A DNA stretch of 18,859 nt, taken from assembly GCA_031264885.1 (NCBI GenBank), contig JAISDM010000198.1:1-18859 (forward strand), in the 5' to 3' direction. Position 1 is the stretch's first letter. Every line of letters begins with the position of its first letter. Positions 1-7,844 of the stretch are shown here, one piece after another. A model generated the notes under the pieces. The model searched no databases, was not told the origin of the DNA, and worked only from the letters and a program-made list of their open reading frames with translations. A program made the translations under genes and the position numbers. The stretch is from Peptococcaceae bacterium (lineage in GTDB: Bacteria > Bacillota > Peptococcia > DRI-13 > UBA5745).

Positions 1-202
1 TGATTAAAGAGTGTGGATGCGAAGCAACTATTAATAGGAAATATTGGAAATTTATCCTTTTAATATCCGGGGAAAATTGCTCTCTATCCTTAAGTTGTTG
101 ACATTGCTCCTTGGAGGGGAATTTTTCCACGCGTCCGTAGGGGCGGCATTCTGCCGCCCGTCTCTGCCAGACGCCAATTTCCGATATGAATGCAAAATAA
201 AT
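1..202. other. Intergenic DNA, no supported gene
   Basis: The left edge is AT-rich (1-125) and then becomes GC-rich in the palindromic repeat. The short open frames on both strands here overlap the repeat and the operon terminator, lack convincing ribosome binding sites and resemble no family I know. There is a TTGACA at 98-103 but no matching -10 box at the right spacing. A gene may end or begin just left of the window, but nothing here shows it. Confidence 0.6.
131..175. repeat. Interspersed palindromic repeat, copy A
   Basis: A 45-base element whose core at 141-159 is a perfect 8-base stem (GGGCGGCA / TGCCGCCC) with a 3-base loop. It matches the copy at 17125-17168 over about 40 bases, including the flanking TCCGTAG and the trailing CTCTGCCA..CGCC, so it is a dispersed element and not just a chance hairpin. 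It lies beyond the terminator of the T4SS operon. Confidence 0.8.
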
Positions 203-240
203 AAAAAAGGGGACGCGCGGGACAATCCCCGGCGCGCCCC
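203..240 (-). terminator. Rho-independent terminator of the T4SS operon
   Basis: Read on the minus strand, a GC-rich hairpin (GGGGCGCGC paired with GCGCGTCCCC with one bulged base, inner stem GGGA/TCCC around TTG) runs directly into TTTTTT and a further T-rich tract. It starts about 60 bases after the pilin stop codon and is the only strong terminator seen downstream of the promoter at 14243-14272, so it probably ends the whole nine-gene transcript. Confidence 0.85.
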
Positions 241-300
241 CGAGCGCCAATGTCCGGCCATGCCGGCCTCGCTTCGTTACCGCGTTACTAAAACGCGTAA

Positions 301-645
301 TTAGTTAGTACCTGCACCTGTGGGGACGGGAGCACCTGTGGGGGTGGGCGCGACCGAGTTGGACCATGACGTCATGGCGGGCAGTCCCACACGCAAGGCC
401 ACAAGCAGGACGAAAATCAGCACAAAACCGATGATTGCGTTCTTCAGCGCGGACTTGGCCTTTTCCCTCTCCTGGGGTTCCTCAGCCTTAGCCAGCTTCA
501 CACCCAAGAAGACGCAGTAGATCGCCCCCAAAGCGCCAACCACCAAAAGCGCCGGCCCCAGCGCCATATTGATCAGCTGAATGGCAGGATTCGTCATGGT
601 GGTAAATGGGTTGGTGGTGGTGGTTAACATTATAATGTAATTCAT
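301..645 (-). CDS. VirB2-like T4SS pilin / small two-helix membrane protein
   Basis: A 114-residue protein with two hydrophobic segments (about residues 27-50 and 69-89). They are separated by a short charged loop, KLAKAEEPQEREKAKSALKNA, followed by a glycine at the start of the second helix. This is the layout of VirB2/TrbC-type pilins of Gram-positive T4SSs. A short Thr/Asn-rich N-terminus precedes the first helix and a Pro/Thr/Gly-rich tail (PTPTGAPVPTGAGTN) follows the second. The ATG at 645 has a clear GAGAGGAG ribosome binding site 7 bases upstream. It is the last gene before the operon terminator and is separated from its upstream neighbour by a 172-base gap with hairpins, which may let it be expressed at a different level. 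The family call is by architecture; sequence conservation in pilins is low. Confidence 0.75.
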   Translation of the reverse strand: MNYIIMLTTTTNPFTTMTNPAIQLINMALGPALLVVGALGAIYCVFLGVKLAKAEEPQEREKAKSALKNAIIGFVLIFVLLVALRVGLPAMTSWSNSVAPTPTGAPVPTGAGTN

Positions 646-662
646 GTTTTAACTCCTCTCTT

Positions 663-690
663 AATATATAATGTTTATTTATATTATCAG
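663..690 (-). promoter_or_regulatory. Possible weak promoter for the pilin gene
   Basis: On the minus strand, CTGATA (685-690) and TATATT (663-668) are 16 bases apart just upstream of the pilin ribosome binding site, in a locally AT-rich stretch. The -35 is poor, so this is only a candidate for a pilin-specific start site within the operon. Confidence 0.3.
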
Positions 691-815
691 CCGCCGCCGG
701 CATGCCGGCTCCGGCGGACGGACTGCTAATATTCGCTTGTTCGTGATGACGGGCGGCGCGATGACGGTCTGGATTGCTTCGCTCCGCTCGCGATGACGGC
801 GGGCCGACTGCGGTG
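691..815. repeat. Hairpin and REP-like stretch before the pilin
   Basis: At 691-717 a hairpin is built round the perfect 14-base palindrome GCCGGCATGCCGGC (696-709), with outer arms CCGCC/GGCGG. It has no T-run in either direction, so it is not a classic terminator. At about 741-804 the motif CGATGACGG and close variants recur three times around GATTGCTTCGCTCCGCTCG, which looks like a REP-type extragenic element. Nothing here is coding. Confidence 0.5.
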
Positions 816-817
816 GG

Positions 818-1579
818 TCAGCGCTCCGCTTCCGGCGCCGGTTTGGCCGGCCGCCGCTCCGTGATGACCTGGTTCGCCTGCGCCATCAAGGAATCCGCGC
901 CTCTGGGGCCGATTATGACATAGGACTCTTTCCCTCCTACGGCGACGTTCTGTGCCTGGAGGGAATCCACGTTCGCCAGGGCAAACGCCTGATCCTCATA
1001 GCAGAGATACGCGCAGATCAAACCCTTGACCAGGGTATCCTCCACCAAGTTGATGTCCGGATAGGTATTGACGGTCACGCCCTGAATCTGATGGACCGCG
1101 AGCAAGGCGTTCTCCGAGAGCTGATCCGTCACGCCCACCGTCCGGTTCTCCAGGGCGTTGGCGGTAGGAAACAGCACGCCCCTGGGGGTGACCGCGTAAA
1201 TCCGGCCGGATCCGTAGGACTGGGACACCGTGTAATTATAGGGCAGGCTGTCGTTGCTGGCGATCCTACCGATGGCTATATGGCCTTCCCCCAAGGTGAT
1301 CCCTTCCAGCAGCCGGCCTTTGGGCAGCGCCCGCACCTCCATATCGACGCCCGCGCGGTCGGCCACGGCCTGAGCCAGCTGAATCTCCGACCCGTTCCAT
1401 GTAATCCCGTCGCTTTCCAGATAGGCGTAAGCGCCCGCGTTCTCCGGAACCAGCACGGTCATGGTTCCCGCCTCCAGAATCTGATCCAGCACGTCGGGCT
1501 GCCGGGCGGCGCATCCCGATCCCGCCGCCGCCAGGTATCCCAGCAGCGCCCACAGCAATATTTTTCGCGGCATTGTCAT
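818..1579 (-). CDS. Family-3 solute-binding-protein-like lipoprotein in the T4SS operon
   Basis: A 253-residue exported protein. I place the start at the ATG at 1579 because AAGGGGAG lies 9 bases upstream; a TTG at 1603 also opens the frame but would overlap the upstream gene and lacks a site. A basic N-terminus and hydrophobic segment end in AAAGSGC, a weak lipobox, so it is probably a lipoprotein. The mature part follows the periplasmic/extracellular solute-binding family 3 pattern: an early strand (TMTVLVPENAGAYAYL), a G.E..LAQAVADRAGVDMEV stretch, and a later TVGVTDQLSENAL lobe-2 strand. Family members usually feed polar amino acid ABC transporters, but no permease or ATPase is nearby. 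It begins 4 bases after the VirB4 stop, so it is co-translated with secretion genes. The role in a T4SS is unknown; a ligand sensor or surface-attached accessory is possible. Confidence 0.7.
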   Translation of the reverse strand: MTMPRKILLWALLGYLAAAGSGCAARQPDVLDQILEAGTMTVLVPENAGAYAYLESDGITWNGSEIQLAQAVADRAGVDMEVRALPKGRLLEGITLGEGHIAIGRIASNDSLPYNYTVSQSYGSGRIYAVTPRGVLFPTANALENRTVGVTDQLSENALLAVHQIQGVTVNTYPDINLVEDTLVKGLICAYLCYEDQAFALANVDSLQAQNVAVGGKESYVIIGPRGADSLMAQANQVITERRPAKPAPEAER

Positions 1580-1583
1580 ACGG

Positions 1584-4500
1584 TTACGCTCCCCTTTGTT
1601 CAAACAGTCTCTGCACCTGACGGGTGGCCGCTATATCCACGGAGGTGCGCTCGGAGGCGGATGTGACCACGAAGGCCCGGCCCCGCCCGTTGTTGACGAT
1701 CTCCTCCTGCTCGCTTTCATTGATGGCCCCGGCCTTCTCATACAGCCGGACCAAGTCGTGCATGTCGTTGGGCGCGAGGGGGAATATAAAGGAATACTGG
1801 CAGGCGTTGATGATGGCTGTGGACTTCCGGGCGATCTCTTCCGTTCCCACGAAGTCCTTGATGTTCTGGGTAATGACGATCTGCATCCCGTTGTATTTGC
1901 GGATGCGCTTGGCCAGCTGGAACATGAAATCCAGGGCCACGGGGAATTTCTCGTCGATGAACACATGGGCCTCGTCAATGGTGATCACGATCCTCCGGTT
2001 GGCGCCGGTCCGTGTGTTATAGTCCCGGTTCTTGATGATCTCGTTGTCCAGCCATTTCAGCACCAGCAGCATCTGAGCGTTGGCCACGGTGTTGTTCTTG
2101 TTGGCCAGCAGGGACTGAAAGTTGAACACGATGAAATTCTCGTTGGTGGAGATGGTGGCTTCCCCGTTCCAAAGGGCGGAGTTGCGCCCTCCCGTGGAGA
2201 ACTTGGAGATATAATTGAGCAGCACCTGGAGATTGGCCTTGGAATAGGTCCCCGAAACCATCTGATACTCGCTGAGGATTTTGTCGTACAGATCGTCAAA
2301 AGTGGGATAATCCGAGGGTTTCAGCTTGGACAAATCCGAATCCCTGTCGATGTTCTTATCCTCATACAGGCGAACCAGCAAGTTGTTCAGGTATTCCACG
2401 GCGTCCGGCTCGATGCCGGGCAGTATCTGCCGGAAGAATTCCTCCAGGAACTGGAGATGGGTGCTGAAACTCACATTGCTGCCCCGGGATGTGATGTCGT
2501 CCGGGACGTCCTCGTCGTCATCCGCTGTGGTGATGATGTGGAAGGGATTCAGGCGCCCCTGGGTGGCGTTGCCCACGTCGATGACCTTGCCGCGCATATT
2601 CTCCGCCAGCACCCCGTATTCGTTCTCCGGATCCAGAATAAAAACCTTGCTGTCCTCCGAGGCCAAGTTGGTCAGTAATGTTTTGGTGGCGTAGGATTTG
2701 CCGCTGCCGGACTTGCCGATGATCACCATGTTGGAATTCACCCGCATCCGGTCCCGCTGAAAGAAATTGATGAATACCGGGATCGCTCCGTTATAGCCCA
2801 CGCGAATCCCGCCTTTGTCGCTCAGCGTCTTATAGACGAAGGGGAACGCCGCCGCTACGGAGCCGGAATGGATGCTCCGGCTTTGGATGTTAAAGGCGTC
2901 GAAAGCCGAGACATGGGAGGAACCGTAAGCGTGAAACTGCCGGAGAAACAGATCCGTCGTTTTGAAGTTCTGTTCGGCCAATTGCCGCTTGACGCTCTGC
3001 TTCAGCTGAAGGCCCGGAAGCGTGACCTTCTTTCCTTCGGCCTGTTCCTTCAGCGCCCGGGTCTGGGGATAATCATAAACGGTCACGAATGTGTTCACGT
3101 CAAACAGCCGCTCGTTGTCGCCCTGGAGCAAAAACAGCAGTTCCGAGAGGGTCTGGATATGGGAGGATATCTCGATCAGTTTGCTGGTTTTGGCGGTGCT
3201 GCTTTCCTGTGTGCGCAGCTCGTCAATGGCCCGGTCGATGCGCCGGATCGCCTTATACCGGTCCACAGGCTTGATCTTCATGACCACCCGGGTGCTCAGA
3301 ATATTGAACAAACCGTGGCCCCAGGCGTTGGCGACCTCTGTGGGATAATCGGTCAGCATCAAGGTGTGGGTGACTAGGTCGTCATACTTCACGGTACGCC
3401 CCGCGAATTCGATCTTCTGGGGCAGAATCCAGTCCATATACCGTTCCTTAGGCAGCGCCTGAACCTCCCGCTCGTCAAAGTCCACCGTATAATTATATTT
3501 CAGAAAGGCCACCAGTTCCTTCTCATTCAGGGAATGGCAGAGCATATCCGCGTTTTCCAATTGAGCCAGGGCGTTTTGGACCCGCTCCCTTACCAAATCC
3601 TTTGTTTTCTCAAAAAATACTAAATAATGGAACGGACGGTATACCTTCTTATCTACATTGATGCTTTCGATATCGTCCATCCGGGCATAAATCACGGATT
3701 CCCGGGTCGTGAACTCCGCTTCGTTGATCAGACCGTTCTCCAGGGCAGTCTCCATGCCATTCAGCTTCTCTTCCTCCGCCGTGACAAAATCATCATAGAT
3801 AATGGGCCGGTCAATCTTCACCAGGGCCGCCGCGCCGCCTTCCGAAACCGTGCGCAGGGCCGCCCCCAGGTTCCGGTCGATGATGTTGTTCTGGCGGTTC
3901 AGCGTCAGGAACCGGAACTCGATGGAGGGGATCTCGATCGCCATGCCGTAATAACTGCCGCCGTACTCTATATATTCCCCGTCGATGCCGGTAAAAGGCG
4001 TGATATCCGCTACGGTCGGGACGCCTTTGTGTTTCTGAGTCGCCGTTCCGCTGACCTTGGATTTCCTGGCCGGCTTGGCCTTGTCCGCTTTGACTTTCGC
4101 CGGTTTTGTTTTGACCGCTTTGACTTTCGGCGCTTTAGCTTTTTTGTCCTTGCTTTTGCCGTTCCGGGCGCTTCGGGAGAGTCCTGCGGCTTCCTCCGGT
4201 CCGGCCCCGGCAACTTCTTCCGCCTCGCCAAAATCCGGCCCTTCGGCCAAAGCCGGTTCAGATTCAGTCTCAGGTTCAGGATCAGGATCAAGTTCAAACG
4301 CGTCCAAAGAGACCGGTACCCTGAAAGCTTCCGTCCGCGGCGCAGCTTCCGCCTGCGTCACAACTTCCGGTTCCGCCAAAGCCCCCGGCCGCGTCAACGC
4401 CCCCGTTCCCGGCGCCGCCCCTTCCCAGGCCAGCGCCGCTCCCCGCCTGAACAGCTTATAGCGGGATACGTTCGTCAGCAAATGGAATACAAACATATAA

Positions 4501-4706
4501 GCTTTGTCGCCATTGTCCTCGAAAGGCAGGATCAGCCCGGCGAATATGACCGACACCACGCCGATGGCCACCATCTTGAAGGGCATGTTTGAGACAAACA
4601 AGGCCATGTCGATGGCAACCCCCACCGCGCCCACCAAAACGTCCAGCAGTTCTACTCCCTTAAAGAATTCGATCCGAACCTTCGTATTTTTGGGGATAAT
4701 ACGCAT
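1584..4706 (-). CDS. PrgI-VirB4 fusion, T4SS ATPase
   Basis: A 1040-residue protein that powers assembly and substrate transfer of a type IV secretion system at the membrane. Residues 1-90 look like PrgI, the Gram-positive VirB3 equivalent: a basic N-terminus and two hydrophobic helices (about 21-39 and 45-62). Residues about 92-228 are a linker, first acidic and Pro/Ala-rich, then a Lys/Ala/Pro-rich histone-H1-like stretch (about 179-227). From about 235 onward it is a VirB4/TraC/CagE ATPase with Walker A GKSGSGKS at 664-671 and Walker B ITIDEAH with D911 and E912. VirB4 alone is usually 600-850 residues, so the extra length is explained by the fusion and linker. The ATG at 4706 has AAGGGG 8 bases upstream. 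It follows the second VirB6-like gene by about 75 bases and is 4 bases ahead of the solute-binding lipoprotein. Confidence 0.93.
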   Translation of the reverse strand: MRIIPKNTKVRIEFFKGVELLDVLVGAVGVAIDMALFVSNMPFKMVAIGVVSVIFAGLILPFEDNGDKAYMFVFHLLTNVSRYKLFRRGAALAWEGAAPGTGALTRPGALAEPEVVTQAEAAPRTEAFRVPVSLDAFELDPDPEPETESEPALAEGPDFGEAEEVAGAGPEEAAGLSRSARNGKSKDKKAKAPKVKAVKTKPAKVKADKAKPARKSKVSGTATQKHKGVPTVADITPFTGIDGEYIEYGGSYYGMAIEIPSIEFRFLTLNRQNNIIDRNLGAALRTVSEGGAAALVKIDRPIIYDDFVTAEEEKLNGMETALENGLINEAEFTTRESVIYARMDDIESINVDKKVYRPFHYLVFFEKTKDLVRERVQNALAQLENADMLCHSLNEKELVAFLKYNYTVDFDEREVQALPKERYMDWILPQKIEFAGRTVKYDDLVTHTLMLTDYPTEVANAWGHGLFNILSTRVVMKIKPVDRYKAIRRIDRAIDELRTQESSTAKTSKLIEISSHIQTLSELLFLLQGDNERLFDVNTFVTVYDYPQTRALKEQAEGKKVTLPGLQLKQSVKRQLAEQNFKTTDLFLRQFHAYGSSHVSAFDAFNIQSRSIHSGSVAAAFPFVYKTLSDKGGIRVGYNGAIPVFINFFQRDRMRVNSNMVIIGKSGSGKSYATKTLLTNLASEDSKVFILDPENEYGVLAENMRGKVIDVGNATQGRLNPFHIITTADDDEDVPDDITSRGSNVSFSTHLQFLEEFFRQILPGIEPDAVEYLNNLLVRLYEDKNIDRDSDLSKLKPSDYPTFDDLYDKILSEYQMVSGTYSKANLQVLLNYISKFSTGGRNSALWNGEATISTNENFIVFNFQSLLANKNNTVANAQMLLVLKWLDNEIIKNRDYNTRTGANRRIVITIDEAHVFIDEKFPVALDFMFQLAKRIRKYNGMQIVITQNIKDFVGTEEIARKSTAIINACQYSFIFPLAPNDMHDLVRLYEKAGAINESEQEEIVNNGRGRAFVVTSASERTSVDIAATRQVQRLFEQRGA

Positions 4707-4780
4707 TCATTTCACCCCTTTTTTATTTTATCCGGGAAAAGCGCCGGCTGAGCCCGTGTCCTAACCCGGAGGGGAATTTT

Positions 4781-7777
4781 TCAATCTCCGCCTCCGTCTC
4801 TGGGCTGATACCGGGTCGGCCTTGGCGGCGCGCCCCCGCCGGTTGAAGTCCCCCCGCCCGATGGCGGCGGCACAGTCCTTCCGCCACCCGGCGGCGTCGT
4901 CGGTGACGGCGGCGGCACGGCCCCTCCGCCGCCCGAAGGCCGCGTTGGCGGTGGCGGCGATGACGGTGGCGGCGATGACGGTGGCGGCGATGACGGTGGC
5001 CGCGGCGGTGGTGGCGGCGGCGCTGATGACGGTGGCCGCGGCGGCGGCGCAGCCCCTCCGCCACCCGATGACGGTGGCGCCGGTGGCCGCGGTGGCGCCG
5101 ATGACGGTGGTGGTGTCGCCGACGGTGGCGGCGCCGATGGCCGCGGCGGCGCCGCCGATCCCGCCGATCCGCCGCTGCCTAAATCAGGCGCTCCTGCGTC
5201 TCCGCCGCTTCGAGACGATGGCGCCCTGTAGGCGCTCCCGGCTTCCGGGGGCGCGCCCCCGCTCGGTGAAGCCCCTCCGCCTGCCCTCGGTGGCAGTGAC
5301 GACGAAGACGGCGGCGGCGCCGATGGCGGCAATGGCGCTGATGGCGGCAACGGTGCTGACGGTGGCGGCGGCGCCGATGGCGGCGCTGTTCCCGATCCTG
5401 ACGATCCCGGCGGCGGCTCGTAAGGCGAAGCCGCAGGTACAGCCGCCGGCCCCTCATCATCCGGCGGCGGCTCCGATCCCGATCCCGACGTTCCCGGCGG
5501 CGGCTCGTAAGGCGAAGCCGCAGGCACAGCCGCCGGCCCCTCATCATCCGGCGGCGTATCCGCGCCTGGCGGCGTCACCGCTCCGGTTCCCCCGCGGTAA
5601 GCCTGGCTTTCTCCTTCGCCTCCGCTCCCGCCGCTGCCGGGCACACTCCCGCTTCCAGGCGCGCCTCCTCCAGGCGCGCTCCCGCTTCCGGGCGCGCTTC
5701 CCGACGCGCCTCCGCTTCTGCTTCTTCCGCCGCTTCCGTCGGTCATCCTGCTCGTAACGCGATTTCCAGACCGGGTCGCGATGGTCGAATAGTTCCCGTT
5801 CGCCTGCCGGGCCTGAAGCCTCTCCTGACCCATAAAGCGGAACGTCCGCATGCCGCCGTCCTTATCGCGGTTGAATTTGAATACGCCGAAATTCGCGCTG
5901 TCCACGTGCAGCGACCGGGTTCCGTCGGGATTCTCGCTCCGGCTGGATTTGACGACGCCCAGATTCAGTTTCTGCAAGCGCATGGCGCTGTTGCCGTCCG
6001 CCCCGGCTTCCCGTTTCCACTTCGCCACGCCCGCGTTCACCTTGTTCACGCGGATCCCATAGGTTCCGTCGTCCTTCTTTGCCCGGCGCCAGTTCATCAC
6101 GCCGATGCTTCCGCCGTCTAATTTGAAGGCGCCGCCTTCGTCCTTCTGGCGTTTGAACCGCAGAACGCCCAAGTTCAGCCGGTTGAACCGCATCTTGCCG
6201 TTCTCGTCCCGTTTCCATTTCAAAATGCCCAAGTCCACGGACTTCCGTCTCATATTGCCGTCCGCGTCCTTGTCATATTTCACACTTTGCTTCTTCTCTC
6301 TCTGTTCTATACGGGCCAGGCGCTCCTTGTCCGCCTTTGTCCGCTGAGGCCCTCCGCCTCCGCCTTCGCCGCCGACGCCGGCAATGCCGCCGCCGCGGGC
6401 GCCGCCTCCGCCGCTGCCGCCCTCGGACAGGAACGCCTGTTCATCCCGGGCATCGCTCATGGCCTGATCCGCTTCCGCGGACTTACTCCCGGACCGGCTC
6501 CGGATGGCGCTTATGCCGCTGCCGACCAGGGATCCGGCGCCGGACACCGCGCCGAAAGCCAACGCGGCCCCCACGGCGCCCGCCCTGGCCTCGCTCTGTC
6601 CGGCCTGGAAATTCAGCAAGGTGGTCAGCATGGAACTGGACTTATACACCGCCCAGGCGCCCCCCAGCACAAAGAGCAGCTTAATCACATAATCCATTTT
6701 ATTCGCCGTGGCGTAAAAACTGAAATTGCTGCCCATGATCAGCGGCAAGATCATCAGATAGATCCGCATCCCGATGGCCGCCCCGAATCCGGTAAACACC
6801 TTGGCGATAAACAACTCCCGCCATTTGCCGAACCGTTCCCCGTCGTCGATGGGCATGGTCGCCACAAAAAAGGGCGCCACAATATAGAGCATCAATATCT
6901 CAAAGATACGCTGAACGAAGATGATGATGCACATCGTCATGATCAAAAGGGCAAACAGCGCGGAGGCGAAAGCCGTAATGAAATCGATTTTTTCCAGATA
7001 GAAATCCGTCTTGACCACGTCCGCGCTCAGATAATTCTTAAGATCGTTTCCGGCCGAGCCCCTCTTCCAATAGGGGCCCCTCACGCTATCCTCAAAACTC
7101 GGATTGCTTACCGTTACCCTGCCCGCGTCCAGCGTGGATACGAGAAAAATCGTGCGCCCCAGGGATCCCTCTCCGCCGCCCAGCGCCTGGTTAAAGGCGC
7201 CCAGCACGACGCCGGATAATGAAATCATGAAATACATCAGCAGCGGAACCATTAAAAAACTGACCCCCGCTTTAAAGAAGGATCTCATCACCTGTCCCAC
7301 CGGCCGTTTGTTTTCCATATCGAAGTCCAAAGCGGAACGCGCGACGGCGTAAATCGCCGCCAAAAAAGCCAATACCACGGCGACGATGGAAACCCGAAAA
7401 AACACGTCGCCCATCGCCGATTGGGTCAGCAGCACCTCAATCAAGGATTTATTATTGACGGCGCCGCCGACGGCAGGGGTGTACGATACCGGCTGCAGCC
7501 CGATCAGAACATCAAAACCCGTTTGAATCGTATCGATCAGCCTGAACAGCACCGCCAGGGCGCCGTACAGAAATCCCGCCAGAATCGTGATCAGCATATT
7601 CCAAAGCACCGGGAACACCGTTTCCAGCGCCCATTGAATGATGGGCCCCAATATGTTTTCAAACAGCCACTTCAGGATAGGCTCCAGCAAGCTGGCTATG
7701 AAACTGAATACCGGCGCCAGGATTTTATTCAAAACCCAGTTAAAAATACTGTCAAAAATACCCAGCCAGATTAACAA
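4781..7777 (-). CDS. VirB6/TrbL-like membrane protein with repeat domain and Pro-rich tail
   Basis: A 998-residue inner-membrane T4SS channel component. The N-terminal about 400 residues are polytopic and clearly paralogous to the gene at 7845-9221: both share a FDLLILY/FEILMLY helix, then a DDG..FGKWRELFI.K.F.GFG motif (around residue 310 here) and a GGAWA motif. After the membrane part come a Gly-rich linker, six tandem 20-24 residue units (509-643), and about 325 residues of Pro/Ser/Gly low complexity to the C-terminus. VirB6 proteins are often extended at the C-terminus, but a tail this long is unusual. The start is TTG at 7777, chosen because GAGGGGG lies 7 bases upstream and no in-frame ATG exists near the membrane-domain start. 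It is 67 bases after its paralogue and upstream of VirB4. The C-terminal tail could be a surface or substrate-contact region, but its topology is not certain. Confidence 0.85.
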   Translation of the reverse strand: MLIWLGIFDSIFNWVLNKILAPVFSFIASLLEPILKWLFENILGPIIQWALETVFPVLWNMLITILAGFLYGALAVLFRLIDTIQTGFDVLIGLQPVSYTPAVGGAVNNKSLIEVLLTQSAMGDVFFRVSIVAVVLAFLAAIYAVARSALDFDMENKRPVGQVMRSFFKAGVSFLMVPLLMYFMISLSGVVLGAFNQALGGGEGSLGRTIFLVSTLDAGRVTVSNPSFEDSVRGPYWKRGSAGNDLKNYLSADVVKTDFYLEKIDFITAFASALFALLIMTMCIIIFVQRIFEILMLYIVAPFFVATMPIDDGERFGKWRELFIAKVFTGFGAAIGMRIYLMILPLIMGSNFSFYATANKMDYVIKLLFVLGGAWAVYKSSSMLTTLLNFQAGQSEARAGAVGAALAFGAVSGAGSLVGSGISAIRSRSGSKSAEADQAMSDARDEQAFLSEGGSGGGGARGGGIAGVGGEGGGGGPQRTKADKERLARIEQREKKQSVKYDKDADGNMRRKSVDLGILKWKRDENGKMRFNRLNLGVLRFKRQKDEGGAFKLDGGSIGVMNWRRAKKDDGTYGIRVNKVNAGVAKWKREAGADGNSAMRLQKLNLGVVKSSRSENPDGTRSLHVDSANFGVFKFNRDKDGGMRTFRFMGQERLQARQANGNYSTIATRSGNRVTSRMTDGSGGRSRSGGASGSAPGSGSAPGGGAPGSGSVPGSGGSGGEGESQAYRGGTGAVTPPGADTPPDDEGPAAVPAASPYEPPPGTSGSGSEPPPDDEGPAAVPAASPYEPPPGSSGSGTAPPSAPPPPSAPLPPSAPLPPSAPPPSSSSLPPRAGGGASPSGGAPPEAGSAYRAPSSRSGGDAGAPDLGSGGSAGSAAPPRPSAPPPSATPPPSSAPPRPPAPPSSGGGGAAPPPRPPSSAPPPPPPRPPSSPPPSSPPPSSPPPPTRPSGGGGAVPPPSPTTPPGGGRTVPPPSGGGTSTGGGAPPRPTRYQPRDGGGD
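4950..4994. repeat. 15-base tandem repeat in the Pro-rich tail
   Basis: Three perfect copies of GGTGGCGGCGATGAC on the plus strand, encoding repeated SSPPP-type units on the minus strand. The unit is a multiple of three, so copy-number change would lengthen or shorten the tail without a frameshift. Degenerate copies continue on both sides. Confidence 0.85.
5406..5557. repeat. 87-base direct repeat in the Pro-rich tail
   Basis: Two nearly identical copies beginning CCCGGCGGCGGCTCGTAAGG at 5406 and 5493. Each encodes PPDDEGPAAVPAASPYEPPPG followed by a Ser/Gly stretch, a 29-residue duplication inside the C-terminal tail of the VirB6-like protein. Confidence 0.85.
5849..6253 (-). repeat. Six 20-24 residue repeats in the VirB6-like protein
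   Basis: Residues 509-643 comprise six units with the pattern M-R-x-x-x-[LV]-[ND]-x-G-[VI]-[LMAVF]-[KNR]-[WFS]-[KRNS]-R followed by an acidic Asp/Gly turn. Units begin at residues 509, 529, 551, 575, 599 and 623; half units flank both ends (about 495-508 and 644-650). The alternation of short strands and DG turns suggests beta-hairpins. I do not recognise the family. Confidence 0.75.
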
Positions 7778-7844
7778 ACGAAAGCCCCCTCAGACCGTCT
7801 CCCCTGCCTCACTTATGTACCTTAACCCTTAAACTTTAACTTAT

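Noticed and set aside
98..126. TTGACA at 98-103 as a plus-strand promoter
   Set aside because: There is no -10 box at 16-18 bases and no gene follows on the plus strand.
44..304. Open frames on both strands across 44-304
   Set aside because: They run through the palindromic repeat and the operon terminator, have no good ribosome binding site and look like no known protein.
113..4782. Identical 15-mer GGAGGGGAATTTTTC at 113-127 and 4768-4782
   Set aside because: One 15-base match within 19 kb is near what chance allows, and the flanks do not match.
4822..5757. Long plus-strand and alternative-frame open frames in the GC-rich tail region
   Set aside because: They are shadows created by the repetitive GC-rich tail of the VirB6-like gene, with Ala/Arg-rich nonsense composition.
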